From CAVPKN01 sp964588495 (GTDB lineage: Bacteria > Chlamydiota > Chlamydiia > Chlamydiales > JAAKFR01), in the NCBI GenBank assembly GCA_964588495.1, contig CAZPPS010000009.1:11530-75529 (forward strand): a stretch of DNA of 64,000 nucleotides, given 5' to 3'. The notes under the pieces are model-generated. The model was given only the letters and a program-made list of their open reading frames with translations. It was not told the DNA's origin and ran no database searches. Below, in pieces: positions 41,013 to 49,615 of the stretch (the first letter of the stretch is position 1; each line of letters begins with the position of its first letter). A program made the position numbers and the translations under genes.

Positions 41013-42929
41013 CTAATCTATTTTTAAAATTGAAAGTGGATTAAATTTCTTTCCGCCCCCTTCGAAGCTATAGTGATACCACTCAATAAAATTAAGTCGC
41101 AAGCCGTGAATCACTCCCCCCATTAAAGCGAGGGTAAAATTGATCGTATGGCCTGCTAAGATCACAAATATTCCGAAATAGAAGGGCATTTTTGACGCCA
41201 TATCGTTAAAGGTCTCTGCCATGATCATGCCCGCTAAAGAAAGGGCATAAATACGGAGATAGGACATCACATCTGCAAAAACCTGAATGACATGCATAAT
41301 CTCAGCCAAACCTTTCAGCTTGCGCTGGATCACAGCTAAAACCGCGGCAAGGCCTAAGCCCCCATAGACAAGATATTTCCCCAAAAGAGCTCCTGACTCA
41401 TAGGGAATATTGAAAATATAGTGGATCAGTGATGTGGCATTGAGAATCGACGGGAAGTACAGATACCCTCCCACCATAAAAATGATCCAACCGATGCCCG
41501 ACCAGTTTTTATCGAGATACCGGATAAAAGAGAACATAATGTGGAGCGTCCCGATGAAAATCACCAGCTCAAACAACACATTATCTTGGAAATTGCTATA
41601 GATCGCATAGGGCTTTGAACTTCCTTCACGGTGCACGCTCGTTAGAAAGGCCTGAGGAGTTGTCGCATCTTTCAATTGGGGATACTCATGCACAAGCGCC
41701 TGATAGGCACTTGGCTTTTGAGTAATGAAGTATTCGGCTTTTTTCTTAATCATCCAATTGATGAGAGAAACGTCTTGTAATTTATTTTCAGGGCCAATTT
41801 CAATGCCAAAAAAAGAGGGAACCATTAAACCCCAAATGATGCATCCCACAGATAGGGCCATGGAAAGGGTTGTGAAACGTTTGAGAAATCCCCCTTTCTT
41901 CTTCCCATATTTAAAATAAAGCCACATAGAGATTCCCAGCATGATCAGACCATAGCCAGCATCTGCAATGATCATGGCAAAAAAGAGGCCAAAGGCAATC
42001 AATACCCAAATCGAAGGGTCCCGGTCTGCAATCGAGGGAGTGTCATAGATATTAATGAGATCCTCTCCCAAGCGAGCAGCTCCCTCATTTTCCAGTTGGG
42101 TGGGGATCCTATCTGTTTTTTCCACAGAGATCGGCTCGACATAAAGATTGAGCTCCGATGCCAAGCCCTCTAAAAGCTTAATCTTGTTCTTGGGAACCCA
42201 TCCCTCAATTGCAAAAGCATCTCCTTCAAGAACCGCTTGAACTCTCTCTTTTGAATCTTCAAGATTATAACGGTTTAATGTGTTGATCAAGCCCTGCTTG
42301 AGAAGTGTTTTTTTATGGGCAAGGGTTGCAAGCTCTGTTTCATACATATCGATGTGCCGGCGTGCATGGGCAAGCTCCTCTTTCCATTCGCCAATGGGCT
42401 TTTCGACATACATTTCGATCAGTTTGTCATAGTGTTTCCGCTCGTTGTTGATCGCCACAAAGTAATTCATTCCATGGGCTTCCCCTACGAAGATGACCTC
42501 CGGTCTCTTGGCTGCCTCAGCATCTACGGTGTTTTTGCAGAAAAAAAACTGAATGATGCGCCCTGAGAGCCTTTCTGTTTCATGAAGATCGGCTGCAGAA
42601 AAGTCTCCAAAAATGGCCACTCTCGAAATTTCGCTTTCCGCAATACGGACATGTTCTCGCAATCTTTCAAGCTCGTGAGAGCGCTCCACAACATGCCTTG
42701 CAAGCACGTTGGCAGACAGATAATCGTCTGTAGGCTCCTGCTTCACAGGAACCATTTGACGGAGAACATGAAGGGCATCGATAAAATTCTGGATTTCGGG
42801 AGGTGTCTCTAGAGGTGTGGGCGTTTTTCTTAAAAATTCGACAATGCCAAGCTCCTGTACCCGTCTAAAAAAGACATCACGGGTACTTTCCGGACCAATC
42901 ACCAAATATTTTTTAACGTCGACTCTCAT
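41013..42929 (-). CDS. atpI: V-type ATPase subunit I (membrane stator, a-subunit)
   Basis: 638 residues. The cytoplasmic N-terminal half is helical coiled coil (about 60-260), and the C-terminal half has about seven or eight membrane helices. The conserved stator region is YLRIYALSLAGMIMAETFND near residue 555, whose Arg faces the c-ring Glu. Couples ion flow to rotation with subunit K. Its ATG overlaps the atpD stop by 4 nt. Matches CT305 by recalled order. Confidence 0.95.
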   Translation of the reverse strand: MRVDVKKYLVIGPESTRDVFFRRVQELGIVEFLRKTPTPLETPPEIQNFIDALHVLRQMVPVKQEPTDDYLSANVLARHVVERSHELERLREHVRIAESEISRVAIFGDFSAADLHETERLSGRIIQFFFCKNTVDAEAAKRPEVIFVGEAHGMNYFVAINNERKHYDKLIEMYVEKPIGEWKEELAHARRHIDMYETELATLAHKKTLLKQGLINTLNRYNLEDSKERVQAVLEGDAFAIEGWVPKNKIKLLEGLASELNLYVEPISVEKTDRIPTQLENEGAARLGEDLINIYDTPSIADRDPSIWVLIAFGLFFAMIIADAGYGLIMLGISMWLYFKYGKKKGGFLKRFTTLSMALSVGCIIWGLMVPSFFGIEIGPENKLQDVSLINWMIKKKAEYFITQKPSAYQALVHEYPQLKDATTPQAFLTSVHREGSSKPYAIYSNFQDNVLFELVIFIGTLHIMFSFIRYLDKNWSGIGWIIFMVGGYLYFPSILNATSLIHYIFNIPYESGALLGKYLVYGGLGLAAVLAVIQRKLKGLAEIMHVIQVFADVMSYLRIYALSLAGMIMAETFNDMASKMPFYFGIFVILAGHTINFTLALMGGVIHGLRLNFIEWYHYSFEGGGKKFNPLSILKID

Positions 42930-43564
42930 CTTACTTTTTCTGCGAGTTTTTTTTGTTTTTTGCGCATCTCGATTTTAGCTTTAGCAACTTTGGCTTGCGC
43001 AACAGCCGCCAGCTCCTGGTCACCCAAAAAAATCTTGATCCGCTTGATGTGTTGTTGTGCCTTCGGGATCAAGTTTTTCTCAAAAAGATTCACCCGAATG
43101 GAAACCTCACGCAGCTCTTTTTCTAGAGCCTTTTTCTTTTCTTCTGCCACAAGGACCTTAGCACGGGCAATGGCGAGCTTGCGCAAATCGCCTACTGCTG
43201 CATCGAGCCAGGCAGGCGACGTAAAAAGGGGGTAGTCAAAAGGCTCAAAAGCCACCTTTTCAAAAAAAGGGACATCCACACCTGCGATATTTTCATACCG
43301 CTTTTCAATTTCTTTTATTTTGGCAGAACGGGTCAAATCGAGCCCCACCTGTTCACTCAAAAGGCTGCTGCTATGGGAAACAATCAACCGGAATTGGTGA
43401 AATTCATCTTCCAGCGTTTGAATTTCAGAGCGCACCTCATTGACTTCGAGCTGCAGCATGGCCTTTTTCAGCTGAAGTGTAGGCAAATACTTCGAAAGCT
43501 GAGAAAGACGGAGCTGTTGGACACGCAGTTCTGTTTTTGTGAGCTTCATTGCTATCCTGGCCAA
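42926..43564 (-). CDS. atpD: V-type ATPase subunit D (central shaft)
   Basis: 212 residues, almost entirely two long helices, as in the V-ATPase D/F-ATPase gamma-like shaft. The start MARIAMKLTKTELRVQQLRLSQL is characteristic (KLTKTELR). It links the A3B3 head to the membrane ring. Start overlaps the atpB end by 13 nt, and an alternative ATG (MKLTKTEL, five codons downstream) would remove the overlap and resembles other family starts. Confidence 0.93.
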   Translation of the reverse strand: MARIAMKLTKTELRVQQLRLSQLSKYLPTLQLKKAMLQLEVNEVRSEIQTLEDEFHQFRLIVSHSSSLLSEQVGLDLTRSAKIKEIEKRYENIAGVDVPFFEKVAFEPFDYPLFTSPAWLDAAVGDLRKLAIARAKVLVAEEKKKALEKELREVSIRVNLFEKNLIPKAQQHIKRIKIFLGDQELAAVAQAKVAKAKIEMRKKQKKLAEKVR

Positions 43565-44850
43565 TATTTTTCGATCAGAGCGTGCTTTAAACCCACTTCA
43601 TGCCGTTGGAAACACTCAGACAAAAGGCGCCAGCCCAAATCAAGGGCCTCTTCCAGGGTGATATTCACTGAAAGATTCATCATATTCTCTTCAAAAAGAC
43701 CGGAAAAGTTGAGGAGTTTTTCATCCCAACGGGAAATCTTAAAACCCATCGATTGCCGCTCTTTTGCCTTTTTAGAGTCGGCATAGAGGCGAATCAATCC
43801 GTTTGCGATATCGCCATGGTCTTCACGCGTCACTTTACCAATCACCTGCTGTTTTAGACGGGAAAGAGAACCAAAAGGATCAATAGAACCTCCATGGAGA
43901 TAAAATTGTCCTTCCGTGATGTAGCCTGTGTTATCAGGAATTGGGTGTGTGACGTCATCTCCTGGCATCGTTGTCACACTGATGAGAGTAATGGAGCCGC
44001 TCCCCTCAATATCGACCGCTTTTTCATAACGGGAAGCAAGATCAGAATATAAAGAGCCAGGATAACCTCTGTTTGAAGGCACTTGGTCCATCGTGATCGC
44101 AATTTCTTTGATGGCATCGGCAAAAGCTGTCATGTCTGTGAGAAGGACCAGAACATCTTTTCCTTCTGTTGCAAATTTTTCAGCACAGGCCAAAGCCATA
44201 TCAGGAGCCAGCAAACACTCCACCGCAGGATCTGTGGCTCTATGGATAAACATCACAGTTTTTGAAATAGAGCCCGCCTCTTCTGCGTTGTCGATAAAGG
44301 CTTGGTAATCGGCAAAGGTCAGCCCCATTCCCGCAATCACAACCACTTCCGCATCGGTTTGGTTGGCAATCCGCATGAGAAGCTTGTTATAAGGCTCCCC
44401 CGCAACTGAAAAAATGGGGATTTTTTGCGATTTCACAAGACAGTTGAAAACATCGATCATGGGAATATTGGTGCGCACCATCTGTCTGGGAATAATACGG
44501 CGCACAGGATTAAACGAGGGCATCGCAATCGGAATTTGTTCACCCTCAATTTGAGGGCCACCGTCAATGGGGACACCCGCCCCGGAGAGACGCCTTCCTA
44601 AGAGGGAATTTCCAAAGGTCGCGAGCATCTGCCGCTTAAGAAAAACCACTTTATCCCCGGTTGAGATCCCGCGCGTTCCTCCAAAGACTTGAAGGGTCAC
44701 TTCCGATCCTTCGAAGCGCAAAACCGAAGCGTAGGTTGAGATGCCCCCCTTCCTGTCAATACGGGCAAGCTCTCCCAAACTCACATCGTCTGCTGTCACG
44801 GTAATCAAGTTACCGCGCATGTCGTTGATTCTTTCGTAGACTTTTTTCAT
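43552..44850 (-). CDS. atpB: V-type ATPase subunit B (regulatory nucleotide-binding)
   Basis: 432 residues. Non-catalytic head subunit: no Walker A lysine, PIFSVAGEPYNKLLMRIANQ at the degenerate P-loop, VVIAGMGLTFADYQAF, VLLTDMTAFADAIKEIA and GYPGSLYSDLASRYEKA, typical of archaeal/bacterial V-type B subunits. Stop overlaps atpD; start overlaps atpA by 4 nt. Pairs with subunit A in the A3B3 ring on the cytoplasmic side. Confidence 0.96.
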   Translation of the reverse strand: MKKVYERINDMRGNLITVTADDVSLGELARIDRKGGISTYASVLRFEGSEVTLQVFGGTRGISTGDKVVFLKRQMLATFGNSLLGRRLSGAGVPIDGGPQIEGEQIPIAMPSFNPVRRIIPRQMVRTNIPMIDVFNCLVKSQKIPIFSVAGEPYNKLLMRIANQTDAEVVVIAGMGLTFADYQAFIDNAEEAGSISKTVMFIHRATDPAVECLLAPDMALACAEKFATEGKDVLVLLTDMTAFADAIKEIAITMDQVPSNRGYPGSLYSDLASRYEKAVDIEGSGSITLISVTTMPGDDVTHPIPDNTGYITEGQFYLHGGSIDPFGSLSRLKQQVIGKVTREDHGDIANGLIRLYADSKKAKERQSMGFKISRWDEKLLNFSGLFEENMMNLSVNITLEEALDLGWRLLSECFQRHEVGLKHALIEKYWPG

Positions 44851-46616
44851 AGTTTTCTTGCCGTTTCGATGTTTTCTTGGATCGTGTCAAATAATTTTAC
44901 ATAATCTTCTGATTCAAAGGGCGTTGAGTTCAAGGTTTTAATCTTACCCTGGAGCGTGAGGAAAAATTCACGAGCTCGATCGCGCGATTGAAAGTCAAAA
45001 GGTGTCACAAAAATGTGGTTGATCAAACGGAAAAGGGGGATTTGTCTTTCTAGCGGACAATAAGAATCCACTTTATCGAAAGCATTTTGCTGCAGATAGC
45101 AAAAATCGTAGGCTTCTGCTTTTAGATGGATGATCAAGTCAGCTAAAGAAACCCCTTCCTCGCCCACAACTTCCATCCGCTTGCCAATCTCATCTCCCAA
45201 TTTTAGAAAATCATCGGCCCTTCTCACCATATCGCCCCATCCGGGTGCTTCTGTCTCAAGCTGCCGTGCGACATCATCCACATATTTGGACCAGGAAATA
45301 AGCTGATCAATGGCAGGATAGCGGCGCGCATCCGAACGGGCCCGTGAAAGGGCGCAGAAAGAGCCCACAACTGCCAGAGTGGCCTGTGTGACCGGCTCTT
45401 CAAAGCTTCCACCTGCAGGAGAAACGGCTCCACAAATCGTGACAGAGCCTTTCTTACCATTTTTAAGGGAAACATTGCCGCCACGTTCATAAAAAGAGGC
45501 AATTCGGGAGGCAAGATAGGCGGGGAAAGCTTCTTCTCCCGGAATTTCTTCCAGTCTTCCTGACATTTCCCTTAAAGCCTGCGCCCAGCGGGAAGTGGAG
45601 TCAGCAAGTAAAAGGACATCGAGACCCATTTGCCGGTAATATTCTGCAATGGTCATCCCCATATAAATGGAAGATTCACGGGCAGCTACAGGCATCGAAG
45701 AAGTGTTGCAGATAATGCAAGTGCGGTTAATTAAGGGCTCGTCAGTGTGTGGATCGATCAGCTCTGGAAATTCGCGCAAGATTTCCACAACCTCACCGGC
45801 ACGCTCGCCGCACGCTGTCACAATGACAATGTCTACAGCTGCATACTTAGAAAGGTGGTGCTGAATGACTGTTTTGCCTGCGCCAAACGGGCCTGGAGTG
45901 CAAAAAGTTCCTCCCTTCATGATGGGGTTTTGGGTATCGAGTGTACGCAAACCTGTATCCATCATCCGTGAGGGCTTCACTTTCAGTCCTTGGAAAAGCC
46001 CCATTTTAATGGGCCACTTCTGCACCATTGTAAAGGCAATTTCCTGTCCAGATTCTGTTTTGCCGCGGGCGATGATGGTATCGACAGTGTATTTTCCAGC
46101 AGAAATTGCCCATGTCAGAGTCACTTTGCCAAAAAACGAGAAAGGAACCATGATATGGTGCTCATAACGTCCTTCCATAGTCGTGCCAAGAGTGTCCCCT
46201 CTTTCCAGTGTGTCCCCCACTTTTGCAAAAGGAAGATAGTCCCATTCAGTTTCCCGATCAATGGGTGGGACATAAATGCCACGAGGCAAATAAAGACCGG
46301 AGATTTGGGCAACCTCTTCCAGACGATTCTGCAGACCATCAAAAATAGATTTTAAAAGACCAGGCCCAAGCTCTGCTTCCAAAAGATCACCGGTAAACCT
46401 GACCGGCGTCCCCAGCTTGATCCCCCGAGTATCTTCATAAACCTGAATTTTGACCTCATTGCCGACAATTTCGATCACTTCTGATTTTAGATGTGTACCT
46501 TCAAGATCGACATAAGCCACCTCTCCCTGGCGGACATTGCCCTCAAATTTAACTTGGAGGAGGTTTCCAAAAGCTTTGACAACCTCTCCTTTGGCATGTT
46601 GTGACTCATGATTCAT
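44847..46616 (-). CDS. atpA: V-type ATPase subunit A (catalytic)
   Basis: 589 residues. Walker A GPFGAGKTVIQ near residue 240, CGERAGEVVEIL with the catalytic Glu, and LLADSTSRWAQALREMSGRLEEIPGEEAFPAYL. The V-type-specific insertion (non-homologous region) is present around 110-190, separating it from F-type beta. Catalyses ATP hydrolysis or synthesis in the head. ATG overlaps the upstream DUF2764 gene stop by 4 nt. Together the operon is a bacterial V/A-type ATPase as known in chlamydiae, which lack F-type. Confidence 0.97.
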   Translation of the reverse strand: MNHESQHAKGEVVKAFGNLLQVKFEGNVRQGEVAYVDLEGTHLKSEVIEIVGNEVKIQVYEDTRGIKLGTPVRFTGDLLEAELGPGLLKSIFDGLQNRLEEVAQISGLYLPRGIYVPPIDRETEWDYLPFAKVGDTLERGDTLGTTMEGRYEHHIMVPFSFFGKVTLTWAISAGKYTVDTIIARGKTESGQEIAFTMVQKWPIKMGLFQGLKVKPSRMMDTGLRTLDTQNPIMKGGTFCTPGPFGAGKTVIQHHLSKYAAVDIVIVTACGERAGEVVEILREFPELIDPHTDEPLINRTCIICNTSSMPVAARESSIYMGMTIAEYYRQMGLDVLLLADSTSRWAQALREMSGRLEEIPGEEAFPAYLASRIASFYERGGNVSLKNGKKGSVTICGAVSPAGGSFEEPVTQATLAVVGSFCALSRARSDARRYPAIDQLISWSKYVDDVARQLETEAPGWGDMVRRADDFLKLGDEIGKRMEVVGEEGVSLADLIIHLKAEAYDFCYLQQNAFDKVDSYCPLERQIPLFRLINHIFVTPFDFQSRDRAREFFLTLQGKIKTLNSTPFESEDYVKLFDTIQENIETARKL

Positions 46617-47407
46617 GTGATTTCCTTTTCGATGGTATCCACAATATTAATTCCTTTTTGAACATCCAGCTCAAGCCACCTTTCCACAAGTAAAAGGCGG
46701 GCCATGTAGTTCAAAATACGGTCTAAACTGAAAATTTCCCCACCCCAAAGCTCAATAATGTGATTAAATTGATATTCCACAAGTGCCTTATGCAATTCCA
46801 ATGGGGAATCAGAAAATGTCTCAAAAATGGGTCTCAACTCCTTATATTCAAAAGGAGGCTCATATAGCGGGGTGTCTTTTTGAGCTAAAATCTGGGCCAC
46901 AATGGGATCTGATGGATCCTCATATTGTAATTCTACTGTGACATCTCGATCCATTTTTTTGGATCTGAAACCGAGCATCACGAGGCGCAAATCTCTTTGG
47001 AAGGCAAAAAAATCTCTGATGAAACCTGTTTCTGTTTCAATTTTATAGCTGAAAAAATGGGACATAAGCTCTGCAAAGTGAGCGACCCGTTCTTCATCTG
47101 TGTGATATTTATCGAGATAATCAATCAAAAAATCTTCCAAGGGATCTCCCCAAGGCCATTTCTGATCATTAAGCACAAACTCAAGTTGCTCTTTATTGAG
47201 ATTTCCGCGCGGATCCAAAGGCTCTTTTGCCCAAAGTGCCCGCAAATTCTCCATATCGATCAAAGAAAGAAATTTGCGTGTTCGGTAAAGGTCTTTACTT
47301 GTGAGGTTTGTATCGAGAATGATTTTAAGCTCTTCAAACCCTAAAGCGGGCATGTGGCCAATCTCTAGAGGAGGAAATGAACTTGTAAGAAAGTAGTATT
47401 CAGTCAT
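46613..47407 (-). CDS. V-ATPase operon protein, DUF2764-like (possible C-subunit substitute)
   Basis: 264 residues, soluble and largely helical. Starts TEYYFLTSSFPPLEIGHMPALGFEEL and contains RDFFAFQRDLRLVMLGFRSKK; these are typical of the DUF2764 proteins found in V-ATPase operons of Chlamydiae and Bacteroidetes-like bacteria. It occupies the place of subunit C, between E and A. A role as stalk subunit is inferred from operon position. Overlaps atpA by 4 nt. Corresponds to CT309 by recalled order. Confidence 0.85.
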   Translation of the reverse strand: MTEYYFLTSSFPPLEIGHMPALGFEELKIILDTNLTSKDLYRTRKFLSLIDMENLRALWAKEPLDPRGNLNKEQLEFVLNDQKWPWGDPLEDFLIDYLDKYHTDEERVAHFAELMSHFFSYKIETETGFIRDFFAFQRDLRLVMLGFRSKKMDRDVTVELQYEDPSDPIVAQILAQKDTPLYEPPFEYKELRPIFETFSDSPLELHKALVEYQFNHIIELWGGEIFSLDRILNYMARLLLVERWLELDVQKGINIVDTIEKEIT

Positions 47408-47416
47408 TAATTTCGT

Positions 47417-48043
47417 TTACGCCTTAAATAGCAATTCACGGAAATCTTTTCGGATATACTGTCCGATCAATTCTTTCAATGCGGCATCGCTTAAATCAAG
47501 CGTCATATTCCGGTCATGCAATTTTAACTGCACGCCGCCGTTAAATTCTCCCACAACCACTGATTTTTCCCGCAATTTTTCCATAATTCCTTTGAGCAAA
47601 AGGATATTTACTTTTTCAGCAGGCACTGTTGCTGGGATAACTGCTGAAAAATCTGCGCTAATCCCCTCTTTTTCGACCGCTTCTACAAGGGCTGAGATCA
47701 GTTTGGCAGCAATATTTGGATCGGGAGTTTGCTGTTTTAACCAATCTGTGAGCTCCGAATTGAGAAGCTTCTGTTCAATTTCCTGTCGTAAAGATTCAAG
47801 CCCCTGACGGCAGGCTTGCGTGATGGAGCTTTCAAATAACTCGCGCTCTTTTCCCATTTTTTGCTTGGCCTGACTGATCATTTCGGCAGCTTTTGACTCT
47901 GCATCGCGAATGATATTCCGCGCTTCCTGTTCTGCGACCTCTAAAATTTTTTGAGCCTCTTCTTTAGCAGGCAGAATCGTCTCATTTTTAAGGATCTCGC
48001 AGATCTTTTTGATTTTGTCTTTGCCAGTATCTAGATTCTCCAT
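47417..48043 (-). CDS. atpE: V-type ATPase subunit E (peripheral stalk)
   Basis: 208 residues. The N-terminal half is a continuous charged coiled coil (ILPAKEEAQKILEVAEQEARNIIRDAESKAAEMI) interrupted here only for citation: key Ala-Glu-x-x-Ala heptads at about 25-60. The C-terminal globular part has FNGGVQLKLHDRNMTLDLSD, as in E subunits. Connects the head to the stator. First gene of the operon; its promoter must lie in 48044-48173, shared with the divergent gene at 48174. Subunits F and G are not found. Confidence 0.93.
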   Translation of the reverse strand: MENLDTGKDKIKKICEILKNETILPAKEEAQKILEVAEQEARNIIRDAESKAAEMISQAKQKMGKERELFESSITQACRQGLESLRQEIEQKLLNSELTDWLKQQTPDPNIAAKLISALVEAVEKEGISADFSAVIPATVPAEKVNILLLKGIMEKLREKSVVVGEFNGGVQLKLHDRNMTLDLSDAALKELIGQYIRKDFRELLFKA

Positions 48044-48173
48044 TATTCTGAGCCCTTACTTGAATTGGATCTAAAAAATTGAAAATATCAGCTTAAGCTT
48101 AATTGCCGAAACAAAACTTTAAGCGAAGGGCGAAAGCTTGGCAAAATAAGGTTTATAAATCAAGGGTTTTTAA

Positions 48174-48662
48174 ATGTTTAAATTCATTTTATTTTTTCTA
48201 AGCAGCTCCCTTTTTTTCTCGGTTGCGCAGGGTGAAGAAGTCAGTATTCAATCTCCTCCTAAAGGTTGGGAGTGCATTACAGATCAAGCGCAACTGCCGC
48301 AAAAAATCAAACTGATCTACATCGGCAAACCAACAGCTGCAAATCCTTTCAACCCCTCGATGAATGTCGCTTGCGAAGAGACACCTTTAAATCTTGCAGA
48401 CTATGTGAAATCGGCAAAAGCCTATCATGAAAGCCAACCGGAGACCAAATGCGCCCTGCTTGGCAAAATTAATACGGCAGCCGGTCCTGCCGAAATTTTG
48501 CAACTTGACCGCACCATGCAATGGGGAATTGTCCGCTTCATCCAGGCTGTCATGATTCGCAATGGCCATGCCTATGTTGTGACCACAACGTGTATCAAAG
48601 AAGAGTTCAGCGCACTGTCTCCGCAGCTTTTTAAAGCGATTCAGTCTTTTACGATTAGATAA
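48174..48662 (+). CDS. Secreted protein of unknown function
   Basis: 162 residues. Signal peptide at 1-20 (FILFFLSSSLFFSVAQGEE with AQG cleavage region). The mature domain contains SPPKGWECITDQAQLPQ, LIYIGKP and HAYVVTTTCIKEEFSALSPQLFKAIQSF, a layout like small PsbP/DUF1795-type folds in which a terminal helix follows AYVVT strands. Three or four Cys could form disulfides in the periplasm. Divergent from the V-ATPase operon; followed by a GTGCCCG hairpin. Confidence 0.8.
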   Translation: MFKFILFFLSSSLFFSVAQGEEVSIQSPPKGWECITDQAQLPQKIKLIYIGKPTAANPFNPSMNVACEETPLNLADYVKSAKAYHESQPETKCALLGKINTAAGPAEILQLDRTMQWGIVRFIQAVMIRNGHAYVVTTTCIKEEFSALSPQLFKAIQSFTIR

Positions 48663-48676
48663 CTTAAATCGAAATC

Positions 48677-48731
48677 TACGTGCCCGTGCCCGATCCGAAA
48701 TTTCGGACAGGGGCACGCTCACGGGCACGTA
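48677..48731. repeat. GTGCCCG-type hairpin
   Basis: TACGTGCCCGTG (48677-48688) pairs with CACGGGCACGTA (48720-48731), and TCCGAAATTTCGGA forms an inner palindrome. Follows the secreted-protein gene by 15 nt; terminator or stem role possible. Confidence 0.75.
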
Positions 48732-48802
48732 AAGAAATTCAAAAATTTGCACCTTGCAAAAAAAATAATTAATTTGTTATGTCTGTGCAAAAGGAGATCG
48801 TT

Positions 48803-49111
48803 ATGAAGAAATTGATTTCGACATTGTGTGTAGTTTTGATGATTTTTGCTGCAAAAGCGCCAAGCCTTTACGGTTCTTGTGGTGCCCCTTGTGGAGAACC
48901 ATGCCAAACAACATATTGTGATGCACCTTGTGCAGCACCTTGCGCACCTTATGCACCTTATGCACCCTGTGACGCTCCATGCGCCCCATGTGCACCTGCT
49001 GCTGGAACTTGCTGTGGAACTTCGTGGATACCTTTAATTGTTGCTGCTGGTGCAATTGCAGTTGGCGTAGCTTTTGTTGTATCACACAACCGTGGTCACC
49101 ACGGACACTAA
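48803..49111 (+). CDS. Cys/Pro/Ala-rich exported membrane-anchored protein 1
   Basis: 102 residues from ATG 48803, chosen because AAGGAG lies 6 nt upstream and MKKLISTLCVVLMIFAAKA is a standard signal peptide; an ATG at 48779 would add eight polar residues. The mature part is a low-complexity repeat of APC/PYAP triplets (CGAPCGEPC, CAPYAPYAPCDAPC, CAPC) with about 14 Cys, then a hydrophobic helix (IPLIVAAGAIAVGVAFVV) and a His tail (GHHGH). Shares this plan with the next two genes. Likely disulfide-linked or metal-binding in the envelope; unknown family. Confidence 0.8.
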   Translation: MKKLISTLCVVLMIFAAKAPSLYGSCGAPCGEPCQTTYCDAPCAAPCAPYAPYAPCDAPCAPCAPAAGTCCGTSWIPLIVAAGAIAVGVAFVVSHNRGHHGH

Positions 49112-49157
49112 GAACTGAAACGTAACAAATACGTTAACCAGTTATCGAAAATATTAT

Positions 49158-49187
49158 CAGAGATGCTGTCTAAAGGCAGCATTTCTG
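49158..49187 (+). terminator. Hairpin after Cys-rich gene 1
   Basis: CAGAGATGCTG (49158-49168) pairs with CAGCATTTCTG (49177-49187), one G-U, 8-nt loop. Followed by ACATTATAGTTT rather than a strict T-run; terminator candidate. Confidence 0.55.
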
Positions 49188-49201
49188 ACATTATAGTTTA
49201 A

Positions 49202-49262
49202 CAAAAGTTTTTGTACTTTTGGCCGCTTCAAAGTCCCGCGGTTAAAAGTACAAAAACCTTTG
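49202..49262 (+). promoter_or_regulatory. Long hairpin in the leader of Cys-rich gene 2
   Basis: 19-nt arms 49202-49220 and 49244-49262 pair with one mismatch; the core GTTTTTGTACTTTT / AAAAGTACAAAAAC is perfect. The 23-nt loop holds CCGC/GCGG, which can extend the stem. It ends 24 nt before the ATG at 49287. The stem can be drawn for DNA or RNA; function unknown. Confidence 0.6.
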
Positions 49263-49286
49263 TCAAGCTGTGCGAGGAGACTTTGA

Positions 49287-49583
49287 ATGAAAAAAACGGT
49301 TGCTGTATTTTGTATTATCTTAGCTGTAATGTTTGGTTTTCCTGGATCTCAAGCGACAGCTGCTGCCCCTTGCGGTCCCAATACTTGCCAGGTTGATTCT
49401 TCTATTCCATATTGCGAGCCTTGCGCTCCTTATCCTGCTCCCTGCGGACCACCTTGTGCTCCCGCTTGCGGCGCTAATTGCGGCGTTTCATTATGTGCCG
49501 TTGGAGTTGCTGTTGCAGCTGTGATCGCAGCTGGTGCAATTATTTTGCTTGCCGGCAAAACCGAACATGCGCATTCTCATTAG
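49287..49583 (+). CDS. Cys/Pro/Ala-rich exported membrane-anchored protein 2
   Basis: 98 residues. Signal peptide MKKTVAVFCIILAVMFGFPG with ATA cleavage region; mature CGPNTC, YCEPCAPYPAPCGPPC, ACGANCGVSLC, then a membrane helix (VGVAVAAVIAAGAIILLAG) and His-containing tail HAHSH. Same order as the preceding and following genes. The GAGGAG ribosome-binding site lies 9 nt before the ATG. Probably the product of local duplication; role in envelope inferred only. Confidence 0.8.
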   Translation: MKKTVAVFCIILAVMFGFPGSQATAAAPCGPNTCQVDSSIPYCEPCAPYPAPCGPPCAPACGANCGVSLCAVGVAVAAVIAAGAIILLAGKTEHAHSH

Positions 49584-49615
49584 TCTGATTTAAGAAAAAT
49601 TATTCGGAGTAGTGG

